Below the pieces are notes generated by a model. It did no database searches. It saw nothing but the letters and a program-made list of their open reading frames with translations, and was not told the origin of the DNA. A program made the position numbers and the translations under genes. This document shows, in pieces, positions 23,010 through 28,736 of a DNA stretch of 30,478 bases. The DNA is from JAJOKK01 sp965370555. Lineage in GTDB: Bacteria > Bipolaricaulota > Bipolaricaulia > UBA7950 > UBA9294. The stretch's first letter is position 1. The number at the start of each line of letters is the position of its first letter. The stretch spans positions 1 to 30,478 of the forward strand of contig CBDUVB010000018.1 of NCBI GenBank assembly GCA_965370555.1. The letters are read 5' to 3'.

Positions 23010-23026
23010 GTTCGCGATTCGCGAAC
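23010..23026 (-). promoter_or_regulatory. Perfect palindrome, likely autoregulatory operator
   Basis: GTTCGCGATTCGCGAAC has 8-bp arms around one central base. It sits directly downstream of the -10 box, across the expected start point, and upstream of AGGAGG. A repressor bound here would block initiation, as AbiEi is known to do in its own promoter. Confidence 0.65.
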
Positions 23027-23028
23027 AT

Positions 23029-23057
23029 ATGATAATTCCGAACGCATCACTTGTCAA
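23029..23057 (-). promoter_or_regulatory. Promoter of the AbiE-type operon
   Basis: TTGACA (23052-23057) and TATCAT (23029-23034) are spaced by exactly 17 bases on the - strand, nearly consensus sigma-70. Its position shows that translation of the antitoxin must start downstream of about 23022. Confidence 0.75.
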
Positions 23058-23151
23058 CCATCAGAACGACTACGAGTCTGAATGGGCTCGTGATCCGTGC
23101 TATGGATTTCCGTGCTACATTAAGAGGACACCAGCACAAGTACGATGCTTC

Positions 23152-23240
23152 CGTGGTGAACATCGAATCGCTGCATTGCATCTTCTTTCGGAACCTGATC
23201 AACAAAGGCTTCCCTGTGATCGAGCTAAGGGATAGGATTG
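23152..23240 (+). pseudogene. Diverged leuD-like remnant beside the AbiE promoter
   Basis: The frame reads VVNIESLHCIFFRNLINKGFPVIELRDRI, matching VIAKSFSRIFFRNAINNGLPVIELSDGI of the hydratase small subunit. It lacks both the 5' part and the C-terminal end. It is more diverged than the copies at 11.5 kb, so it may derive from another leuD/hacB paralogue or be older. Confidence 0.65.
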
Positions 23241-23304
23241 GCGAAATTGAAGTCATATTAACCGACGAACTGATTCCGATCAAACGGCTTCTTCAGGTTT
23301 CCTC

Positions 23305-23333
23305 TTGACAGTACAGAGATGGAGTCATAGAAT
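23305..23333 (+). promoter_or_regulatory. Promoter of the 91-residue orphan gene
   Basis: TTGACA (23305-23310) and TAGAAT (23328-23333) are separated by 17 bases. The predicted start point is about 83 bases ahead of ATG 23423, and the gene has its own ribosome site. Confidence 0.6.
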
Positions 23334-23422
23334 GCATAACGTTGGGGGAATAATTGCCTGGCAAGAGATTTTGGGTAGAATAACAAGTTAGAAGATGGAT
23401 AGAAATTAAAGGAGGTATTTTT

Positions 23423-23698
23423 ATGCAACTAAGTGCAGAGGCAGAACAAAAACTTGATGCATGGATAAAAGTAGATACTTGGCATACAAAGCATATTTTC
23501 GATATGGATCGATGGTTTGATTTTGTTGACCAATATCAAAAAGATCATGGTTATAGCATTGATGAATCTGCTCTGCAAGAAATTATTGAAAGGAAGGTTA
23601 CGGACGGCATTGCCGATGATCTGTTAAAAAAAGAAATAAGAGATAAAATTTCTTTGGCATATGATATTCTTGATTTTCTTAAGAGAATAAGAAGATAA
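23423..23698 (+). CDS. Small orphan protein, AT-rich gene, function unknown
   Basis: A 91-residue protein with no signal peptide or membrane helix. It has a tryptophan-bearing N-terminal half (AWIKVDTWHTKHIF, DRWFDFVDQYQKDH) and a mostly helical, charged C-terminal half (IIERKVTDGIADDLLKKEIRDKISLAYDILDFLKRIRR). The ribosome site is AAAGGAGGT 7 bases before ATG. Codons end mostly in A or T, unlike the GC-rich neighbours, so recent acquisition is likely. It is flanked by its own promoter (23305-23333) and a terminator (23720-23772), that is, a complete single-gene cassette next to the AbiE-type pair. I do not recognise a family. A role in a defence or toxin context is suggested only by location. 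Confidence 0.7.
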   Translation: MQLSAEAEQKLDAWIKVDTWHTKHIFDMDRWFDFVDQYQKDHGYSIDESALQEIIERKVTDGIADDLLKKEIRDKISLAYDILDFLKRIRR

Positions 23699-23719
23699 AA
23701 TTTCTAATAAGGCAATGCA

Positions 23720-23772
23720 GCTGACCGTTACCCGCCACCTTTCGGCGTCGGGATAACGGCAGCTGATTTTCT
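23720..23772 (+). terminator. Intrinsic terminator of the orphan gene
   Basis: Nested arms GCTG/CAGC, CCGTTA/TAACGG and CCCG/CGGG form a long interrupted stem over 23720-23763, followed by TGATTTTC. It lies 22 bases after the gene's stop codon. Confidence 0.65.
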
Positions 23773-24682
23773 CGTTCGCGATTCTAGTAGATTGCATGGT
23801 AAATGAGTGGGGCCTGCCTTGCGGCGGCGATCCACGGCACCTTCTCGGGCTCTTCCCTCTGCTCTAGTCTGGAGATGGATCTCATTCACTGCTGGATTCG
23901 ACCGTGTTCCTGGCAACTTTGCCTCGTGCAGCCGCTTCTCCATCTCGCGCTGTCCTGATTCCTGATCGGTAGCTTCTTGTGTATTGAACGTCTGCACCAA
24001 CGCGCGACGGGGATTCGGTTCGGCTCAGGCGAAGATCGCTTCCTATTGGTGTTTGGATACCTGTGAAACAGCATTTAATGGGTTCGTTGTCGTGTCGAGT
24101 CAGTAGATGTAGACACAACGGAACCAGTACATCTCGCAAAGACGTTAAGCGGTAGGAGGTAATGAGTGACAAGAAAGAGAAAAAGCATTCTCTCGCAAAG
24201 CCGCAGAGAGCGCTAAGAACGGCATAAGTAAGCAGGGGAAAAAGATGTTTGGAACTCAAGAGTTAGGGCCTTTCTTAGCGATCTTGGCGACTTGAGCGAG
24301 CGTAGCGAGCGAGCGCGAGGAAAAGGCTTGTGCCTCACGCAAAGGACGCGAAGTACGCAAAGGGAAGCGACAACAGGAGAGAAGAGAAAGAAAGGAGCGG
24401 TTCTTAGCGATCTTGGCGAACGGGCGAGAGAACAGCCTTGTATCATTTGTGGTCACAGGGTTGTTACCCACTCAAAACGGCGAAGAGCCATTCAATGGAT
24501 AGGGATTCCTGTCAAGCAGCAATCTAGGTTCTCGTCCGACAGAGATAGCACCTGAGGTTGATGCGAGTTTTTTCTTTGTGGATAGAAGGACATCTCCAGC
24601 ACCCATCGACTGATTTTCCGCTGTTGCATAGAGGGCACACCACGGCGATACTTCATGACCTGGGGATTGAGGAGGTTCACCG
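23773..24682. other. Gene-poor region of about 900 bases with short repeats
   Basis: No plausible gene is seen on either strand. The stretch 24185-24440 is built of short motifs seen in intergenic repeats of many environmental bacteria: CTCGCAAAG, CACGCAAAGGACGCGAAG and TACGCAAAG. It also contains a perfect 19-base direct repeat (see the next entry) and GAGCGAGCGTAGCGAGCGAG. The remainder may be decayed sequence; 24460-24680 leads into the acetyltransferase gene. Confidence 0.5.
24272..24419. repeat. 19-base direct repeat pair
   Basis: TTCTTAGCGATCTTGGCGA occurs at 24272-24290 and again at 24401-24419, with CGCAAAG-type motifs between them. It is likely part of a dispersed intergenic repeat family. 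Confidence 0.65.
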
Positions 24683-25675
24683 ATGGAACTTAGACCGCTC
24701 GAGTGGCCACGCGATTTGACGCCTCTGGGGGAGATGATTTTCGACACGTTTCAGTATCCGGAGAACCCGCAGTGGAGCGTTCAGACCGACGAGAAGGAAC
24801 AGATCTCTCATATGATCGAGAGCTTTCGCCGGATCTGGCCCCTTATGCGGGTTGCGCAGATTCTCGCTCCATCGCTGCGTGACATGTTCCGAGGCTATAT
24901 GGCTATCGAAGACGGCAGGATGATTGGCGTGACGATAGTTCAGCGCCATGGGACGACGAACGCATGGGTTGTAGGGACGGTCGGCGTTCTGCCCGAATAC
25001 AGGAGGCGAGGAATCGCACGCGCCGCGATCGAGAAGGCGCTTGAGCTGATGAGAGAGCACAGGGCAGAGAAGACCTGGCTTAGCGTGATTAAAGGGAACA
25101 CACCCGCGCAGCGGCTCTACGAGAGCCTCGGGTTTGAGGTCTATGATGCTATTGCAGAGTACTCGCTGAGCGATCCCGCGATCCCGTCGGTCTCTCCTCT
25201 GCTTCCAGGATTCAGCGTGTCGCGTCTTGCACGCTCCGACTGGAGAACCCGGCTTGACCTCGAAGAGCGGATCGTGCCTGAGGAAGCCCGCCAGTTTGAA
25301 CCGATCGAGAAGGGACGATTCCGGCACCCGCTCGTGCTCCGCCTTCTTGTCCCACTCCTCAACCTCGTACAACGGGAAAAGGAAGAGGAATTTGTGGTGT
25401 GCCAAGAGAGCGATGGCCACGCAGTCGCTCGCTGTAGGTACTCCGCATCGACCAGAGGGAAGGGCGTCAACAGCATCTCCGTCCGCCTTGACCCCGCGTA
25501 CCCTCAACTTGCAGAGCATCTCGTTGGACTGATGCTCCACAAGGTTGTATCACGAAGCCCAAAGCTGCGAGTCGAGATTGGCATTCCCCGGTGGATGCTA
25601 GCAGTCGCCGAGGCGGCTGAGTCACTCGGGTTTGAGAAACGGGTCGAGTACCTGAAGATGGGGCTCGTGTTGTAA
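24683..25675 (+). CDS. GNAT-family N-acetyltransferase
   Basis: A 330-residue cytosolic protein. Residues about 60-165 form a GNAT domain with the acetyl-CoA signature VLPEYRRRGIARAAIEKALELM and the following KTWLSVIKGNTPAQRLYESLGFEVYD. The C-terminal half looks like a degenerate second GNAT-type domain: FVVCQESDGHAVARCRYS, VRLDPAYPQLAEHLVGLML, then AEAAESLGFEKRVEYLKMGLVL. Such double-GNAT proteins acetylate small molecules or protein N-termini; the substrate is unknown. The start is ATG 24683 with GAGGAGG 7 bases upstream. It stands alone between gene-poor DNA and the leuD-tail/VapBC region, with GC-rich codons like the core genome. Confidence 0.85.
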   Translation: MELRPLEWPRDLTPLGEMIFDTFQYPENPQWSVQTDEKEQISHMIESFRRIWPLMRVAQILAPSLRDMFRGYMAIEDGRMIGVTIVQRHGTTNAWVVGTVGVLPEYRRRGIARAAIEKALELMREHRAEKTWLSVIKGNTPAQRLYESLGFEVYDAIAEYSLSDPAIPSVSPLLPGFSVSRLARSDWRTRLDLEERIVPEEARQFEPIEKGRFRHPLVLRLLVPLLNLVQREKEEEFVVCQESDGHAVARCRYSASTRGKGVNSISVRLDPAYPQLAEHLVGLMLHKVVSRSPKLRVEIGIPRWMLAVAEAAESLGFEKRVEYLKMGLVL

Positions 25676-25814
25676 TCTGCATCTGCCATTGACCGATCCG
25701 ATGGTCTTTGCCAATCCCCATAGGTGTGTTATGGCTGTGCCTTGTGAGTTGGCACCAAGATTCAGTGCTCTCCTGGGCGATACTGGGGCAATCACCGTTC
25801 CTGGCGTCCTTGAA
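25676..25814. other. Spacer after the acetyltransferase gene
   Basis: This short non-coding stretch has no clear terminator or promoter. It may contain further, heavily decayed leuD-like sequence (CAATCACC, then GTTCCTGG, near 25793-25805), but similarity is too weak to claim. Confidence 0.35.
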
Positions 25815-25855
25815 GACGTGGGTCAATCTAGCGTGTGCGGAAGGAGCTTAGATCC
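25815..25855 (+). pseudogene. leuD-tail remnant bordering the VapBC module
   Basis: TGTGCGGAAGGAGCT (25834-25848) is identical to 11713-11727 of the larger leuD-tail copy. After a 10-base deletion the shared TAGATCC follows (25849-25855 versus 11738-11744). Upstream, CTTGAAGACGTGGG resembles CTCGAAGACGGCGGG. The homology stops exactly where the VapBC module begins. Confidence 0.65.
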
Positions 25856-25858
25856 ATC

Positions 25859-25892
25859 TTGTTGGCCGCATTATATAGCTGTATAATGTGGC
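25859..25892 (+). promoter_or_regulatory. VapBC promoter with overlapping operator palindrome
   Basis: TTGTTG (25859-25864) and a perfect TATAAT (25882-25887) are 17 bases apart. Arms GCCGCATTATA and TATAATGTGGC (25865-25892, one mismatch) overlay the spacer and the -10 box. The arrangement suits autorepression by the VapB-type antitoxin. Confidence 0.72.
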
Positions 25893-25923
25893 TGTAAAGA
25901 ATGCCTGTACGGAGGCGAATAGG

Positions 25924-26154
25924 ATGTCAACGAAGATCAGGGCACAAGTGAATCTCTCGGAGGAAGTGGTCCGACAGATCGACGCTGTCGTGGGACCTCG
26001 CAAGCGAAGTGAATTCCTGGAGAGAGCAGCGGTAGCTCAGTTACGAAGAGAGGCTCTCGATCGTTGGCTGAAGCTGGGGGAGAAGTTCAAGGGGTTAACC
26101 TTGGAAGACGTCTACCACCCTTCGCGCAAGGAACTGGAGGAGCGCGGTGGATAG
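25924..26154 (+). CDS. VapB-type antitoxin (ribbon-helix-helix)
   Basis: A 76-residue protein. Its N-terminal 45 residues (KIRAQVNLSEEVVRQIDAVVGPRKRSEFLERAAVAQLRREAL) fit a ribbon-helix-helix DNA-binding fold. The tail (GLTLEDVYHPSRKELEERGG) would bind and mask the toxin. ATG 25924 is chosen because GGAGG lies 8 bases upstream and the promoter start point is near 25894; a longer frame would begin inside the promoter. Its end overlaps the toxin start by 8 bases. It likely represses its own promoter through the palindrome at 25865-25892. Confidence 0.82.
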   Translation: MSTKIRAQVNLSEEVVRQIDAVVGPRKRSEFLERAAVAQLRREALDRWLKLGEKFKGLTLEDVYHPSRKELEERGG

Positions 26155-26581
26155 GCTGGTCATCGACGCTTCAGTGGTGATTGCGAGCCTGCTGCCTGAT
26201 GAACCGTACAGGGCCGCTTCATTGCGCATTTTGAAGGAGTTTCTATCCGGTAACTTGGAACTGTTTGCCGTCCCGTTGCTGCGGTTCGAGATCACAAATG
26301 CAATCTGGAAGGCCATCTCCAGAGGCAGAACGAAGTTAAGCGATGCACAAGCAGCGCTCCGCGGATTTGAAGCGTTTAACTTGCCTGAGCGCGAAGTTGC
26401 AGCTCAGGAGGTCCTAAGAACAGCCCATACCTATAACCGCTCAGCCTACGATGCCGCCTACTTAACCCTTGCGGCAAGCGAGCAGATCCCGCTTGTAACA
26501 GCCGATAAGCACCTCTATAACGCAATGAAGGACAGATCCCGTTTGGTCCTCTGGGTGGAGGATTTTGAGCAACCTTCATGA
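26147..26581 (+). CDS. VapC-type PIN-domain ribonuclease toxin
   Basis: A 144-residue PIN domain with all four acidic residues: Asp7 (VIDASVVIASLL), Glu48 (RFEITNAIW), Asp102 (AYDAAYLTLA) and Asp120 (TADKHLYNA). VapC toxins cut tRNA or rRNA with Mg2+ when VapB is lost. The GTG start at 26147 overlaps vapB. All catalytic residues are present and the frame is intact, so the pair is probably functional, unlike the neighbouring AbiE-type system. The pair fills an apparent insertion between two pieces of a repeat that are contiguous at 11.7 kb. Confidence 0.88.
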   Translation: MDRLVIDASVVIASLLPDEPYRAASLRILKEFLSGNLELFAVPLLRFEITNAIWKAISRGRTKLSDAQAALRGFEAFNLPEREVAAQEVLRTAHTYNRSAYDAAYLTLAASEQIPLVTADKHLYNAMKDRSRLVLWVEDFEQPS

Positions 26582-26607
26582 CGCGAAGGTGCGATAACTC
26601 ATGAAGC

Positions 26608-26668
26608 ATTACAGAGCCTGATCTAGTTGTCTTATTCCCTTCCCCCGATTTGGGAGAGCAGATTGGAT
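26608..26668. repeat. Palindromic intergenic repeat element, copy 2 (partial)
   Basis: Bases 26608-26645 match 11748-11785 with 31 of 38 identities and no gap (TCTAGTTGTCTTATTCCCTT here). Only the left portion is preserved and its stem is degenerate. It lies between vapC and the convergent thioredoxin-like gene. Confidence 0.7.
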
Positions 26669-27484
26669 TTAGAGCAACGACTCGATATCTGCTTCCCGCA
26701 GATAGTTGAGGAAGCCTTTATAACGGATGACTCCCTGGCGGTCGATCAAGAACGTATAGGGGACGGTTGGGATATCGTAGAGATCAACCATCCGCAGGTT
26801 GTCGGACTTCTCGTCCCAAAGCTTGATGAGGTTGGGATAACCGTTATTCAGAAAGTACCTCGCCGGTGCTTGCACGGTGGAATCTAGGCTGATCGTCATT
26901 ATCACTAATCCGCGCTCTTGATAGTGCTCACGTAGGGTTTCTAGGTATGGCATCGACTCCCGGCAAGCCGGACAGGTACTGCGCCAGAAGTCGAGGATCA
27001 CTACGCTCCCAAGGAAATCGGAGAGGAGGACTTCCTCCCCGTTCAGGTTTTGCAGGGTGAACTCAGGGGCTGCTTGGCCGATCTCCGTCCCCTCGGGGAC
27101 GTTCGCTCTCACCGCGGGCGATGCGGTGGTGGCTCCTCCAGTGATAGGAACGGTGATCGTGGCGACCGCGCTCCCTCCCTTTCCTCTGTTGTCGAAGAGC
27201 ATCAGGGTCACCTGATAATCGCCGGGTGCCTGGTAAGTGTGTGTCTTGGTGATCCCCGAACCGGTGTAACCATCGCCGAACAGCCATTGGTAGGAGACGA
27301 TCTGTCCGTCGGGATCCTGTGATTCCGTGGCGTCGAGAAGGATCGCTAGGTTCCGTGCCCCTTCTGGAGCAGTGGCTGCCGTGAAGCGCGCGATCGGTTT
27401 CTCGTTGGCGAATCCCAGCCAACCGGTCGCGGAGAGTACGATCAATACAAGAACGGTCGTTTCCAGGGCGTGCTGTCGTCGCAA
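26669..27484 (-). CDS. TlpA/ResA-type thioredoxin with N-terminal PKD domain
   Basis: A 271-residue exported or membrane-tethered protein. The N-terminal segment ALETTVLVLIVLSATGWLGFAN (6-27) is a signal or anchor. Residues 30-113 are a PKD domain (LLDATESQDPDGQIVSYQWLFGDG). A linker leads to an AhpC/TSA-type thioredoxin domain (136-271) with the redox motif CPAC at 171-174 (FWRSTCPACRES) and cis-proline in IPTVPYTFLID. Such domains reduce disulfides, for instance in cytochrome maturation or surface-protein repair. The start is an unusual TTG at 27484, chosen because GAGGTGA sits 5 bases before it; the longer frame has no signal peptide. The joining of PKD to TlpA links it to the PKD-rich surface proteins upstream in the window. 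Confidence 0.82.
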   Translation of the reverse strand: MRRQHALETTVLVLIVLSATGWLGFANEKPIARFTAATAPEGARNLAILLDATESQDPDGQIVSYQWLFGDGYTGSGITKTHTYQAPGDYQVTLMLFDNRGKGGSAVATITVPITGGATTASPAVRANVPEGTEIGQAAPEFTLQNLNGEEVLLSDFLGSVVILDFWRSTCPACRESMPYLETLREHYQERGLVIMTISLDSTVQAPARYFLNNGYPNLIKLWDEKSDNLRMVDLYDIPTVPYTFLIDRQGVIRYKGFLNYLREADIESLL

Positions 27485-27657
27485 AGGGATCACCTCGTTT
27501 GTGTTGCGTATGATGATCCATTCTTGCCGCGCGATTGCAATGGGATGATGAAGGAAAAGTGAGGAGTTGACGAGGCTGACAGATCGAATGGGCCTCGTCA
27601 TGAGATATCAGCAAGCGCGTAAGCAGCGCAAACCATCCGGGAGTCAGACGAAAGTGA

Positions 27658-27683
27658 AAACGTCGGGGCGGATCCCGACGTTT
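27658..27683 (-). terminator. Hairpin terminator after the lipoprotein gene
   Basis: Perfect 10-bp arms AAACGTCGGG and CCCGACGTTT with a 6-base loop lie 27 bases after the stop codon at 27710. On the - strand the stem ends in GTTTTCACTTTC, a modest T-tract. Confidence 0.65.
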
Positions 27684-27709
27684 CCACAATCCTCTGCCGA
27701 ATCCGTTGT

Positions 27710-28540
27710 TTACATCGTTGGAGGCTCGATCGAGATCGATTGATTCACATTTGTAAGATCCATCCGCCACTCGACAGACCCTTGGTTACCGTCTTCATCG
27801 ATGCCCGAGGCTGTGAAGATGCTCCTCACCGGGAACCCCTCTTCGGCGATCCAGATCTCCCCGCTGGCCTCGTGGAGGTCTCCCTCGAACCTCTCCTCCC
27901 AGCCTGCGTAGTCCGAGGAGTAGTGCAGGGTGGATACTCCGTTGACGACCTCCTTGCCGACGAAGTTCGAGCCGGTCTCCAACTCGCCGGCCATACCCTC
28001 CCATGCGTAGACTGGGGCGAAGAGGAAGACCACCTGCATGATGCTCTCGATGGCCATCTGAGGGACTTCTATCCATTCCTCATCCTCGTGCATCCATGCG
28101 GTATCCCCGATGCGAATGATCTCAAATCCTTCGCCTGTGGCAAGATCTGTCCAGGTGACGTGCTCTCGATCTGGGGAGGCGTACTCGCCGATGATTTCGA
28201 TCGAGCCGGTGTCGATTTCATCACCGTCTGTTCCCTCGTATTCGACACGTGTGGTGTAGCGATAGCTTTCCAGTGCGGCCAGAGCCCCCGTAGAACGGGA
28301 TAAAAGCCCTTCTGGCGGAGCCTCCAAGGGTGTTTCGATCGCTGGTGTCTCCCGTTCTGGTTCTGTTTCACCCGCGGTTGCCGCTGCCTCTGGAGGCGGT
28401 GCGGACGGGGCCGACTCGCTGGCCGTTGAGGTTTCGCTCTCTTGAGGAGCCACGGCCGGAGTCTCTTTGGACCCGCAGCCGACGAGAACGAGTGCTAACG
28501 AGATTAACACGAGGCAGAAGAAAAGAGTGGTCTGCTTCAT
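27710..28540 (-). CDS. LolA/LppX-like lipoprotein
   Basis: A 276-residue lipoprotein with lipobox LVLVGC (lipidated Cys22) after FFCLVLISLALVL. A low-complexity Ala/Pro/Glu/Ser linker covers about 25-78. The globular part (ALESYRYTTRVEYEGTDGDEIDTGSIEIIGEYASPDREHVTWT) has the alternating beta pattern of the LolA/LppX/LprG group, which binds lipids or lipoproteins. The assignment rests on pattern only. The start is ATG 28540, with AGGAGG about 8 bases upstream. A possible -35 TTGACG lies at 28667-28672 but no good -10 follows. It is bounded by hairpins on both sides and so is probably monocistronic. Confidence 0.7.
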   Translation of the reverse strand: MKQTTLFFCLVLISLALVLVGCGSKETPAVAPQESETSTASESAPSAPPPEAAATAGETEPERETPAIETPLEAPPEGLLSRSTGALAALESYRYTTRVEYEGTDGDEIDTGSIEIIGEYASPDREHVTWTDLATGEGFEIIRIGDTAWMHEDEEWIEVPQMAIESIMQVVFLFAPVYAWEGMAGELETGSNFVGKEVVNGVSTLHYSSDYAGWEERFEGDLHEASGEIWIAEEGFPVRSIFTASGIDEDGNQGSVEWRMDLTNVNQSISIEPPTM

Positions 28541-28700
28541 CGGTATCTCCTCCTTTTGTACGGTGCTACTGAATTGATAGGAACGATCGATCGGACGCGA
28601 GGAATGCGTTCTCTTTGGAGTAATCGCCGTGTCTTCATGCCCCAGGTTAGTACATCGTCTACCCTCCGTCAAGAACGATGCGGGTTCGAGTATGAGGGGA

Positions 28701-28733
28701 ACGAAGGGGCGATGAGCAGCATAGCCCCTTCGT
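28701..28733 (-). terminator. Hairpin after the molybdenum hydroxylase gene
   Basis: Perfect 10-bp arms ACGAAGGGGC and GCCCCTTCGT around a 13-base loop start 4 bases after the stop codon. The following bases on the - strand (TCCCCTCA) lack a strong T-run, so termination efficiency is uncertain. Confidence 0.6.
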
Positions 28734-28736
28734 GGT

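Noticed and set aside
23882..24471. Several frames of 60-125 codons in the gene-poor stretch
   Set aside because: Arginine/serine-rich composition and short internal repeats indicate non-coding sequence.
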